A stretch of DNA of 64,000 bases from CAVRXQ01 sp963831155. Its GTDB lineage: Bacteria > Actinomycetota > Acidimicrobiia > Acidimicrobiales > Bog-793. The position numbers and the translations under genes were made by a program. Shown one piece after another: positions 35,876 to 45,393 of the stretch; the stretch's first letter is position 1; each line of letters starts with the position of its first letter. The notes beneath the pieces were generated by a model. It saw only the letters and a list, made by a program, of their open reading frames with translations, was not told the origin of the DNA and searched no databases. The DNA lies in the NCBI GenBank assembly GCA_963831155.1, contig CAWHOY010000006.1, forward strand, positions 124,001-188,000, read 5' to 3'.

Positions 35876-36610
35876 TCAGTGATCTCCCGCGACGGCGGAT
35901 CCGAAGTACAGCACGGTCAGCAGCGAGAAGATAAACGCCTGTACCGGACCCACGAATAATCCGTCGAAGAGTTTCCAGATCAGGTCGAGTATCGGGATCG
36001 ACGGATAGAGAACCGGGATCACGCCGGCGATAATGACGAGCAGAAGGGCGCCGGAGAAAATATTGCCAAAGAGTCGCAACGCCAGCGTGACCGGCTTCAC
36101 GAGCTCTTCGATGACGTTGATCGGAAAGAGCGCCTTGAACGGCTTGAAGTAGTGCGCGAGATAGTTGCGCAAACCGTGCTTGGCGATCCATGTCGCGTGC
36201 ATCAGCAAGATGACGAACACGGCGAGCGCGGCGGTGAAGTTCACGTCCGCGGCCGGAGCGGGGAGATATTGGGGCGTGTGACCAGTCGGGATGAGCTCGA
36301 GCCAGTTCGCGATCAGGATGAAGACGAAAAGCGTGAGAGCAAGAGGGATGATCGGATCCCCGGCGTCGCCCATCGAAGAGTGCACTTGGTTCTCGACGCC
36401 GCGGATGATCGTCTCGAACGCGAGCTGGAACTTGCCAGGTACCCCTGAAGTCGCCTTGGCACGGAGATAGAAGCCGAGGGCGAGCACGATCGCTCCGGCG
36501 ACAACGGTCGAAAGCACGGTGTCGACGTTCACGGTGAGGCCGAACCACTTCTCCGTGATGTGCTTGCCGACGTCGTTCGAGTTCAGCCCGGCGAGCACCG
36601 GTCCGATCAC
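35876..36610 (-). CDS. atpB: F0 ATP synthase a subunit
   Basis: Proton half-channel subunit, 244 residues with five to six membrane helices. The essential Arg is in VTLALRLFGNIFSG; other family marks are NWLELIPTGHTPQYLPAP and the C-terminal QAFIFSLLTVLYF. The ATG overlaps the atpI stop by 4 bases. Confidence 0.95.
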   Translation of the reverse strand: MIGPVLAGLNSNDVGKHITEKWFGLTVNVDTVLSTVVAGAIVLALGFYLRAKATSGVPGKFQLAFETIIRGVENQVHSSMGDAGDPIIPLALTLFVFILIANWLELIPTGHTPQYLPAPAADVNFTAALAVFVILLMHATWIAKHGLRNYLAHYFKPFKALFPINVIEELVKPVTLALRLFGNIFSGALLLVIIAGVIPVLYPSIPILDLIWKLFDGLFVGPVQAFIFSLLTVLYFGSAVAGDH

Positions 36611-37032
36611 AGAGTGACCCCCGTGGTTCCCTGCGCGAAGAGGCTTCGAACGAGGCTCCCGAGCAACAGGAAGTAGAACAGCGCGATCCCCCCAGCGGCG
36701 CAGATGCCGAGCGTCACCGACGCGAACGCCAGCCCCACGACGACGACCGTCGTCACGCCGAGCCGGGCGAGGGTGCTCGAGGCGAGGGCCCGGCGAGGAT
36801 GTGCGTGCCCGGATGCGTTCACCTTCGCCACCGAGCGCGCGACGAGACGGATGTTGGCGAGGCCGAGGGCGAGACCGATGCAGACGCCAAGGCCGATCAA
36901 CGGACGGGAGAACGCGAGCGAAATCCCGAACGCGATCGCCCCGACGATGAGGCCGCCGAAGACCGTCCGGCGCACGACGCGGGTCATCTCGGACAGCGGT
37001 AACTGTTCGAACAGTTGGGAGAGTCGATCCAT
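36607..37032 (-). CDS. atpI: AtpI-like F0 accessory membrane protein
   Basis: A 141-residue protein with four hydrophobic helices, placed where AtpI/subunit I is found before atpB. Family similarity is weak, and the identification rests on position plus topology. ATG at 37032 gives a sensible start (MDRLSQLFEQLPLSEM); the frame is open to 37077. Such proteins assist c-ring assembly or cation handling. Confidence 0.7.
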   Translation of the reverse strand: MDRLSQLFEQLPLSEMTRVVRRTVFGGLIVGAIAFGISLAFSRPLIGLGVCIGLALGLANIRLVARSVAKVNASGHAHPRRALASSTLARLGVTTVVVVGLAFASVTLGICAAGGIALFYFLLLGSLVRSLFAQGTTGVTL

Positions 37033-37086
37033 ACTCGTCTTCGTTGCGCGTCGGGTCCGGCGCAAACCGGACCGCACGTTAGTGAC

Positions 37087-37290
37087 TCAGAGACATCTCT
37101 TGATCATGAAATACGTGGCCACCACCGCGGCGGCCACGCCGATTCCGAGTCCGGCGAAGGTCACCGCCGGCCCGGCACCGGTCGCCTCCGCGATCCAGTA
37201 GCCGACGCCGACGCCGATCGCGACGCAGGCACCGGCCGTCAGCCCGACCCCGGCGAGCTCAGCGAGCGTCGGAGACGGCCGCCTTGCCAC
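37087..37290 (-). CDS. small AtpZ/AtpQ-like two-helix membrane protein
   Basis: A 67-residue protein with two hydrophobic helices (about 14-34 and 40-60) and glycine-rich GVGVGYWIAEATG, typical of the small AtpZ family coded next to atpI. GTG start at 37290, 9 bases after the wecA-like stop. The identification rests on size, helices and place in the operon. Confidence 0.65.
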   Translation of the reverse strand: MARRPSPTLAELAGVGLTAGACVAIGVGVGYWIAEATGAGPAVTFAGLGIGVAAAVVATYFMIKRCL

Positions 37291-37299
37291 CGGGGCGGC

Positions 37300-38691
37300 T
37301 TATCCTCGCATCTCGCCACGCGACTCGCCAAAACGCGCCGCGTGTGTGTCAACACCCGGCGCAGGCTGCTCGCTAGGCGGCCGGAGACGCCGCCTCGGGA
37401 TGAGCACATGGCGACGCCGGCGACGACGCCGGGGGGAAGCGAGGTCGGACTCCCCGGCCACAGCCACACCCGCCGCCGTCGACATCACGACCGAGATCGG
37501 AGGGGTCACCCCTTCTGGTGCGGTCGGCTCCGGCGTCGCCAGTTCCGGCGTTTCCTCGGTGGGCTCGACGGCGGTCGAGGGCCGCCCAGCCGGACGGAAG
37601 ATCGTGTAGAGCACGGCGACCGAGAACGCCGCCACGAAGGGGACGAAGGCGTTCACCTTCAAGACGAACGTCGGCAAAATTGCGAAGGCGGAGAGCACGG
37701 CCGTCCACGCCCAGAGGATCAGCACCGACCGGCGCTGGCCGTGACCGAGGCGGATCAGCCGGTAGTGCAAGTGCCCGAGATCGCGTTCGGCGATGCTCAC
37801 CCCGCGCACGGTACGGCGCACGATCGCGAAGACCGTGTCGAGGATCGGGACTCCGAGAATGAAGATCGGGATGAAAAGCGGTGCGAACCGGAAGAAAGTG
37901 AGGCCGGATACGTCGGTCCCGGCAACCCCGTTCACCGTCGTCCGCCCGCCGATCACCATCGTCGCTGCCGCAACCAGCAGCCCGAGGAACAGCGCCCCCG
38001 AGTCCCCCATGAACTGGCGTGCCGGATAGAAGTTGTGCGGTAGGAACCCGATACAGACTCCAAAGGTGATCGCCGCGACCAAAGGGCCGAGGTTGTCCGG
38101 GGTCAGGTTGCCGAGCGTTTCCAGTCGCAGGCCGTAGACGCACAGCGCCGCGGCACCGATCGCGACGACGCCGGCCGCGAGTCCGTCCAGGCCGTCGATC
38201 AAATTGACGGCGTTCGCCATGCCGACGACCCAGATCGCGGTGACGAGCGGCAGCACCGACGGCGAGAGCACGTAGATCGTCGGGAAGAAGGGCAACTTGA
38301 AGTACTCCATCGTGACGCCCAAAAAGACGAGCACCATCGCCGCGAACACCTGGCCGGCGACCTTCGCCGGTGGCGAAATGTTCCTCACGTCGTCGATCAG
38401 CCCGACCGCATAGATAAAGAGCGCCGCGAGCCCGACTCCGAGCGGTTCGGTCGAGCCGCGGAAGATCGACGACAGGTCGCCGAGCTGCGACGCGACCAGC
38501 AACGCGACTCCGAAACCGAGCAGCATCGACGTGCCGCCGATCGTCGGAACAGGGCGGGCGTGGACGCGCTCGAGACTCGGCTGATCGACCGCTCCAAAGG
38601 CGGTCGCCACCTTGCGGACCGGGTAACCGAGAGCGAACGTCGCCACGGCGGCGATCGCGACGACGAGCCCGTACTCGTCGTAGAGGTTCAT
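37300..38691 (-). CDS. wecA: undecaprenyl-phosphate N-acetylglucosaminyl-1-phosphate transferase (WecA/TagO-like)
   Basis: Polytopic membrane enzyme that starts lipid-linked glycan (arabinogalactan, teichoic acid or similar) synthesis by transferring GlcNAc-1-P to undecaprenyl phosphate. The 463 residues hold AVGLIDDVRN (DDxxD type), NLIDGLDGLAAG, NFYPARQFMGDSGALFLG and the HIHHR-like motif LGHLHYRLIRLGHGQ. After the last helix there is an unusual 85-residue tail, Pro/Thr-rich then strongly basic (SPRRRRRRRHVLIPRRRLRP). ATG overlaps the glyA stop (TGATG). M. tuberculosis also keeps a wecA-type gene just before its atp operon. Confidence 0.9.
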   Translation of the reverse strand: MNLYDEYGLVVAIAAVATFALGYPVRKVATAFGAVDQPSLERVHARPVPTIGGTSMLLGFGVALLVASQLGDLSSIFRGSTEPLGVGLAALFIYAVGLIDDVRNISPPAKVAGQVFAAMVLVFLGVTMEYFKLPFFPTIYVLSPSVLPLVTAIWVVGMANAVNLIDGLDGLAAGVVAIGAAALCVYGLRLETLGNLTPDNLGPLVAAITFGVCIGFLPHNFYPARQFMGDSGALFLGLLVAAATMVIGGRTTVNGVAGTDVSGLTFFRFAPLFIPIFILGVPILDTVFAIVRRTVRGVSIAERDLGHLHYRLIRLGHGQRRSVLILWAWTAVLSAFAILPTFVLKVNAFVPFVAAFSVAVLYTIFRPAGRPSTAVEPTEETPELATPEPTAPEGVTPPISVVMSTAAGVAVAGESDLASPRRRRRRRHVLIPRRRLRPPSEQPAPGVDTHAARFGESRGEMRG

Positions 38692-39986
38692 CAAGTACTC
38701 CGGTCTGACTCCCGCATCGCTGCGAGCGCCGCGTACGGGTCGAACTTCGCACACAACTCGTGCACTTCGGCTTGCACCTCGTCGAGGACCTTTTCGTCGT
38801 TGCGGTTGCGCAGCACCGTCGCCAACAACTCGCCGATGCGGCGCATCTCGGGCTCCCCCATCCCTGCCGTCGTCTCAGCGGCGCTGCCCAGGCGAAGTCC
38901 GCTCGTCACGAACGGCGAGCGCGGGTCGTTCGGGATCTGGTTGCGGTTGCAGGTGATCCCGACCCGATCGAGCACGTCCTGGGCTTCTTTCCCGGTCAGT
39001 TCGGCGTCGAAGGTGCGCAGGTCGACGAGGACGGTGTGGTTCTCCGTCCCGCCGGCGACGAGGCGGAAGCCCTCCGCGTTCAGCGAGCCGGCGAGCATCG
39101 CCGCATTGACGAGGATCTGTGCCGCATACGCCTTGAACGACTCGGTGGCCGCCTCACCGAACGCGACTGCCTTCGCCGCGATGACGTGGTCCAGCGGTCC
39201 GCCCTGCAGGCCGGGGAAAACCGCGGCGTCGATCGCGCGGGCGTGGGCTTCGTCGGTCAGGATCGCCCCGCCCCGCGGTCCGCGCAAGGTCTTGTGGGTG
39301 GTGAAAGTGACGACGTCGGCGATGCCGACGGGATTCGGGTGCACGCCACCGGCGATCAGCCCGGCGGGATGCGCGGCGTCGAACATGAACAACGCCCCCA
39401 CTTCGTCGGCGATCTCGCGGAACGGTTGCGGGTCGATGATGCGGGTGTACGCCGTCGTGCCGGCGACGATGAGCTTCGGGCGCTCTTGGCGGGCCAAGTC
39501 GGCGACCTGGTCGAGGTCGATGCGCTCACCGGAGCCGTCGTCGGCCGCCGGCGTGACCCCATAAGCGACGAATCGATAGAGCTTGCCCGTCACGCTGACG
39601 GGGGAACCGTGCGTCAGGTGCCCGCCTTGGTCGAGCCTCATCGCGAGGACCGTCTCTCCGGGCTCGATGAGCGCGAGATAGGCGGCGAGATTCGCCGACG
39701 CCCCGGCGTGGGGCTGGACGTTCGCGTGCTCGGCGCCGAAGAGCGAGGTCGCCCGGTCGCGGGCGAGCGACTCGATCTCGTCGGCGAACACGTTGCCGCC
39801 GTAATAACGACGGCCCGGGTAGCCCTCTGAGTACTTGTTGGTCAGAACTGACGCGGTCGCGCTAAGCACCGCGGGCGACGTGAAGTTCTCCGACGCGATG
39901 AGTTGCACCGTCGTCCGTTGGCGTTCGAGCTCGCGATCAAGGATCGCTTTGACTTCCGGGTCACCCGCGAGCACGTCGGCGTCCAT
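38691..39986 (-). CDS. glyA: serine hydroxymethyltransferase
   Basis: PLP enzyme converting serine and tetrahydrofolate to glycine and 5,10-methylene-THF. The 431 residues include LIASENFTSPAV, NKYSEGYPGRRYYGGN and the PLP lysine in TFTTHKTLRGPRGG. ATG at 39986 is preferred because AAAGGTGA lies about 7 bases upstream; GTG at 39995 is the alternative. Five bases after rpiB. Confidence 0.96.
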   Translation of the reverse strand: MDADVLAGDPEVKAILDRELERQRTTVQLIASENFTSPAVLSATASVLTNKYSEGYPGRRYYGGNVFADEIESLARDRATSLFGAEHANVQPHAGASANLAAYLALIEPGETVLAMRLDQGGHLTHGSPVSVTGKLYRFVAYGVTPAADDGSGERIDLDQVADLARQERPKLIVAGTTAYTRIIDPQPFREIADEVGALFMFDAAHPAGLIAGGVHPNPVGIADVVTFTTHKTLRGPRGGAILTDEAHARAIDAAVFPGLQGGPLDHVIAAKAVAFGEAATESFKAYAAQILVNAAMLAGSLNAEGFRLVAGGTENHTVLVDLRTFDAELTGKEAQDVLDRVGITCNRNQIPNDPRSPFVTSGLRLGSAAETTAGMGEPEMRRIGELLATVLRNRNDEKVLDEVQAEVHELCAKFDPYAALAAMRESDRST

Positions 39987-39991
39987 TCTCG

Positions 39992-40435
39992 TCACCTTTC
40001 TGCGTCGAGCGCGCTGATCTTCTCGATGCGAATCTCATGTCGACCGCCGTCAAACGATGAATCGATGAAGGCGTCGAGCGCGTCGACCGCCACGAAATCG
40101 CCGAGGAGCCGAGCGCCGAAGCAGACGACGTTCGCGTTGTTGTGGTGCTTTGCGAGGCGCGCGGACGAGACGTCGTGGACAACGGCGGCGCGGACACCGG
40201 GGATCTTGTTCGCCGCGATCGAGATGCCGATCCCGGTTCCGCACACGCAAACACCGACATCGGCGCCGCCCCCGACGACCGCTCGTCCCACCGCGGCTCC
40301 GTAGTCCGGATAGTCGACCGGCGTCTCGTCGTACGTGCCGAGATCGGTGACCTCGTACTCTGACTTTTCGAGGTGTTCACGCAAAAGCTCTTTCAGCGGG
40401 AAACCGGCGTGATCCGACCCGACCGCGAAGCGCAC
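39992..40435 (-). CDS. rpiB: ribose-5-phosphate isomerase B
   Basis: LacA/RpiB-family isomerase linking ribose-5-P and ribulose-5-P, 147 residues. Family start FAVGSDHAGFPLK, catalytic Cys in VCVCGTGIGISIAANK, and HNNANVVCFGARLLG. It carries the bacterial Cys-type active site rather than the mycobacterial Glu-type. GTG start at 40435 has no ribosome site but is 8 bases after TAAACT. First gene of the leftward rpiB-glyA-wecA-atp block. Confidence 0.93.
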   Translation of the reverse strand: MRFAVGSDHAGFPLKELLREHLEKSEYEVTDLGTYDETPVDYPDYGAAVGRAVVGGGADVGVCVCGTGIGISIAANKIPGVRAAVVHDVSSARLAKHHNNANVVCFGARLLGDFVAVDALDAFIDSSFDGGRHEIRIEKISALDAER

Positions 40436-40443
40436 GACAGGCG

Positions 40444-40449
40444 AGTTTA
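40444..40449 (-). promoter_or_regulatory. -10 box upstream of rpiB (leaderless start)
   Basis: TAAACT on the minus strand, 8 bases before the GTG of rpiB, matches TAnnnT. The 81-base gap between sua5 and rpiB is the only obvious promoter space before the long glyA-wecA-atp block. No clear -35 was seen. Confidence 0.4.
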
Positions 40450-40516
40450 GGCAGCTATGAGGGAATTTCTCGGACGCTCGTCCAATGGTTGAGATCGCAC
40501 AACACGACCCCGACAA

Positions 40517-41122
40517 TCAATCAGCCGGGGCGGTTGACAGTGCCGAGACGATCTCCTGCCAGGCGATCGGCCCTTCGCGTAGGCATCGCGCCTCAGGAGC
40601 AACCAGTGAGACGACGCTCGAGGGCACGCCGTCTCGAGTCCCCCCGTCCAACACCACTGTGACTCGGCCGCCGAACACCTCGTCGAACTGGGCCGGGTCG
40701 GTGATCGGGGGTTCGCCGTGGCGGTTGGCACTCGTGACTGCCAGCGGCCCGACCTTGCGGCAAAGGTCGCGCACCACCTCGTCAGCAGGACAGCGCAATC
40801 CCACGCTCACGCCGTCACCCCCAAGGTGCGCGGACATTGGTGCATTGAGTGCGACGACGATCGTCAGCGCGCCTGGCCAGAAGAAGCGCGCCAGTTGCGA
40901 AAGCTTCGGTTCGGGCCGTCCGATGAAGTCCTCGGCCTGCTCAAGATCAGCGACGAGGACGGGCAACGCGAGGTCGAGCGGTCGCCCCTTCAGTTCGAAA
41001 ATCTGTTCGAGGGCGTCCTCTGACGACGCCAACGCGGCGAGCCCGTAGACGGTGTCGGTGGGGATCCCGACGACACCTCTCAAGGAGAGCGCCATGCCGA
41101 CTCGCGCTGGGTCCGACGTCAC
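40517..41122 (-). CDS. L-threonylcarbamoyladenylate synthase (TsaC/Sua5)
   Basis: Makes threonylcarbamoyl-AMP for the t6A37 tRNA modification. 201 residues: GIPTDTVYGLAAL at the start, substrate-binding KGRPLDLALPVLV, PGALTIVV and VTSANRHGEPP. GTG at 41122 overlaps the prmC stop by 4 bases (GTGA), which decides the start. The short length means the extra Sua5 C-terminal domain is absent, so TsaC type. Confidence 0.93.
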   Translation of the reverse strand: MTSDPARVGMALSLRGVVGIPTDTVYGLAALASSEDALEQIFELKGRPLDLALPVLVADLEQAEDFIGRPEPKLSQLARFFWPGALTIVVALNAPMSAHLGGDGVSVGLRCPADEVVRDLCRKVGPLAVTSANRHGEPPITDPAQFDEVFGGRVTVVLDGGTRDGVPSSVVSLVAPEARCLREGPIAWQEIVSALSTAPAD

Positions 41123-41965
41123 CAACGCGCGATCAGGGCCCGGTCGCGCCCGGCGAGGTCGCGTCGGACTTCGACCGACCGTGCGCCAGCCGCGCGTGCA
41201 CACGAGCGCGCGGCGTCCGACTGCGACGGAGCGATCTCGACGACAACGGCACCTCCTCTAACGATCACGTCCGGGGCACCCGAGATCACGGCGACTATTG
41301 CTTCTGTCCCGAGCGGCCCGGCAACGAGCGCCGTCTTGGGGTCGAAGTCGCGGACGACGGGGTCTAGTCCTCCCCATTCGTGCTCCGCGACGTACGGGGG
41401 GTTCGACACCACGACGTCGACGCGTCCCCGAAACTGTTCGGGGATTGCCTCAAACCAGTCGCCGATTCGCACATCGATACGGCTGGCGACGGATGCGGCG
41501 AGCCGATCACGATTCGACTTCGCCAACGCGACCGCGTCCTCGGACACGTCGACCGCGATCACTGTCGCTTGCGGGTGTTCGCTCGCGATCGAGCAGGCGA
41601 TCGCACCTGATCCGGTGCCGAGATCGACGACGATCGGAATTCCTTGCACTCGTGCCAACTCACCGAGCGCGTACTCGGCAATCAATTCGGTCTCTGGCCG
41701 GGGAACGAGCGCGCGTCGATCGACGAGCAGGTCAACCGTGCGAAAGGGCCAGTGTCCGAGCACGTGTTGCAGCGGCTCGCCGGCAAGTCGGCGTTCGACG
41801 AGGCGAAGGAACCTGGCTCTCTCGGACGCGCGTGGAACCGAGTTCTTGACGTCCCGATAAGTCGGGCCGGCTGACTTCGTAACGTCATCAGCGATCCAAC
41901 GCGCCTCAGTCGACGTTCCGAGCGAGATGCCCGCATCGCGGACGAGCCCACTCCAAGTCGGAGTG

Positions 41966-43036
<1,071 letters not shown>

Positions 43037-43102
43037 CAGATGCAGCTACCAATCGTGATCGGGCGTCCCCCGGTCGCGCCTACGTTCACATCCGGAATGC
43101 GG

Positions 43103-43318
43103 TCAGCGCTTGCGCTTTCCCCGCTGTCCGTAACGACGTTCGAAGCGCTCGACTCGGCCACCGGTGTCGACGAGCTTCTGCTTGCCCGTGTAGAAGGGGT
43201 GGCACTCGTTGCACAGCTCGACATGGAGCTCCGCCTTGGTCGAGCGCGTCGTAAAGGTGTTGCCGCATGAACAGCGCACCGTCGCGACGACGTAGTTCGG
43301 GTGAATTTCAGCCTTCAT
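43103..43318 (-). CDS. rpmE: ribosomal protein L31 (zinc-binding type)
   Basis: 71-residue 50S protein with the C+ zinc ligands CSCG and CNECHPF. ATG at 43318 follows GAGG. Lies 45 bases after rho and 66 before prfA. Zinc-containing L31 is usually exchanged for a C- paralogue under zinc starvation; no such paralogue is in the window. Confidence 0.96.
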   Translation of the reverse strand: MKAEIHPNYVVATVRCSCGNTFTTRSTKAELHVELCNECHPFYTGKQKLVDTGGRVERFERRYGQRGKRKR

Positions 43319-43363
43319 GGTGACCTCGATGCTAACGGCGGGACGACGTGCCTCCGAGAACGC

Positions 43364-45052
43364 TCAGGCGCCCGGCGTCGGCGCCTTCGCGATCTCAGCG
43401 AGGAACTCGTCATTCGACGAAGTGGTCTTGATCTTGTCCATCAACAGCTCGAGGCCCGCTGCCGAGTTCCCTTCGCTGCTCAGCGCGTTGAGCACGCGGC
43501 GGAGCTTCCACACCTGCTGGAGCTGTGACCGTTCGAACAACAGCTCTTCGTGGCGGGTCGAACTCGCGTTCACGTCGATCGCCGGGTAGATCCGCCGCTC
43601 CGCGAGTCGACGGTCGAGGCGGATCTCCATGTTTCCGGTGCCCTTGAACTCCTCGAAAATGACCTCGTCCATTTTCGAACCGGTCTCGACGAGCGCGGTC
43701 GCGAGGATCGTCAGCGAGCCGCCTTCTTCGACGTTTCTTGCCGCACCAAAAAACTTCTTCGGCGGATAGAGCGCGCCGGAGTCGACGCCACCGGACATGA
43801 TTCGGCCGGTCGCGGGCTGCGCGAGGTTGTAGGCGCGGGCGAGGCGGGTTATCCCGTCGAGCAGGATCACGACGTCGCGCCCCATCTCGACGAGGCGCTT
43901 TGCCCGCTCGATCGTGAGCTCGGAAACCGCGGTGTGCTCATCCGCGGGGCGATCGAAGGTCGACGCGATCACCTCACCCTTCACGGTGCGCCGCATGTCG
44001 GTGACTTCTTCAGGACGCTCGGCGACCAGCAGCACGATGAGATGGACATCGGGATTGTTCGCCTCGATCGAGTGAGCAATCTGCTTCATCACCGTCGTCT
44101 TGCCGGCCTTCGGGGGCGAGACGATCATCCCGCGCTGGCCGCGACCGATCGGCGAGATCAGGTCGACAATGCGCGCCGTGAGGTTGCCCGTGTCCCCGGG
44201 CATCTCAAGACGCAGTTGGCTGTCGGGGAACAGCGGCGTGAGATCTTCAAAACGCGGCCGCTGACGTGCTTCATCGGGCTGCAGTCCGGACACCGAGTCG
44301 ATGCGGACGAGCGCGGGGTACTTCTCGCTCGGTCCAGCAGGGCGGCAGGCGCCTTCGATTGCGTCGCCGCGGCGCAGCGCGAAGCGGCGCGCCTGGCTGA
44401 CCGAGACGTAAACGTCCTTCGGGCTCGGCAGGTAGCCGCCGGTTCGCAAGAACCCATAGCCCTCTTCGCGTAGATCGAGCAGCCCCTTTACTGGGACGAG
44501 CTCGCCTTGCCAGGTGGCGTCCTTGTCCGCCGGTTCGCTGCGGTCGCGCCCACGACGACGGCGTCCGCGCCGGTTCGCCGCGTCGACGTGTCCCGGACCC
44601 TGACCTTGGTGGGGCCGACGATCGGTCCGATGACGCGGGTCGTCCGTTACCGTTTCGACGACGACGCCCGAGTCCTCTTGCTCGCGCTCACCGTTTTGCT
44701 GAACGATCTCGGTCAACTCGTCGACCGAGTCGTCGGTCTCGTATTCCTCTCCGAGATCCACCTCCGGTGCTGCCTCCTTCAACTCTGTTGCTTCTGGGGA
44801 TTCGTCGGCATCGAGCACAGTCGCCTGCGTTGCGCTTTTGCGGGTGCCGTTCGGGGAACGGCGGCGCGTCGAGGTCGATCCGTTCTTCGACGCGGCACCG
44901 TTGCCGACGCCCGTCGCCTCCAAGATGAGGTCGATGATGTCGCCCTTTTTCGATCGGGGCGCTGGTTCCAAGGACATCGCGTTCGCGATCGCTTGGAGCT
45001 CATCTCGCTCTTTGGACTCGAGGATCGAGCGCTCGAGCTGCTCTTCGGCCAT
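43364..45052 (-). CDS. rho: transcription termination factor Rho with large N-terminal insertion
   Basis: Hexameric RNA helicase ending transcription, 562 residues. Rho_N domain (1-48), then a long low-complexity insertion (about 50-178), first acidic and then RG-rich (NRRGRRRRGRDRSE), as in other high-GC actinobacteria; then the RNA-binding cold-shock fold (180-255) with GYGFLRTGGYLPSPKDVYVS and the ATPase core with Walker A PPKAGKTT (about 313-320). ATG at 45052 follows AGGAGC. It has its own promoter about 290 bases upstream. Confidence 0.96.
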   Translation of the reverse strand: MAEEQLERSILESKERDELQAIANAMSLEPAPRSKKGDIIDLILEATGVGNGAASKNGSTSTRRRSPNGTRKSATQATVLDADESPEATELKEAAPEVDLGEEYETDDSVDELTEIVQQNGEREQEDSGVVVETVTDDPRHRTDRRPHQGQGPGHVDAANRRGRRRRGRDRSEPADKDATWQGELVPVKGLLDLREEGYGFLRTGGYLPSPKDVYVSVSQARRFALRRGDAIEGACRPAGPSEKYPALVRIDSVSGLQPDEARQRPRFEDLTPLFPDSQLRLEMPGDTGNLTARIVDLISPIGRGQRGMIVSPPKAGKTTVMKQIAHSIEANNPDVHLIVLLVAERPEEVTDMRRTVKGEVIASTFDRPADEHTAVSELTIERAKRLVEMGRDVVILLDGITRLARAYNLAQPATGRIMSGGVDSGALYPPKKFFGAARNVEEGGSLTILATALVETGSKMDEVIFEEFKGTGNMEIRLDRRLAERRIYPAIDVNASSTRHEELLFERSQLQQVWKLRRVLNALSSEGNSAAGLELLMDKIKTTSSNDEFLAEIAKAPTPGA

Positions 45053-45340
45053 TAGATCTGCTCCTGATTGTCATGATTCGGTTGCACAGGACACCGCTTT
45101 GCCGCCTGGGGAGGTAACCCGATTCCTCTGTGTCAGTCCTTCACCGACGTTTCTGGGATCAGGTCCGCCGTGGTCACGTGAGGGGGCGGTGAAAGGCGTC
45201 GAGGCGGCACCACGACGCCGATCGGGGGTGCGGCGGTTGGAACCGGACGCGACCTCGACGGAAACGGAATGTGCCCACCACCGACCGGAGGCCATTCGCA
45301 GACGCGCGAATTCGCCTCTGTCCGATCAGGTAGTGGTCCT

Positions 45341-45369
45341 AGTGTACCGGCTGGAGAGAGGACCGGCAA
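45341..45369 (-). promoter_or_regulatory. promoter for rho, giving a leader of about 280 bases
   Basis: On the minus strand TTGCCG (45369-45364), a 17-base spacer, and TACACT (45346-45341) make a good housekeeping promoter. The predicted start near 45334 leaves about 280 bases before the rho ATG at 45052. rho is autoregulated by attenuation in its leader in several bacteria, so the long leader may be the control region (inference). The 341-base lysA-rho gap holds no supported gene. Confidence 0.55.
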
Positions 45370-45393
45370 CGCAATCGGGATTCCTGCGTGGAA

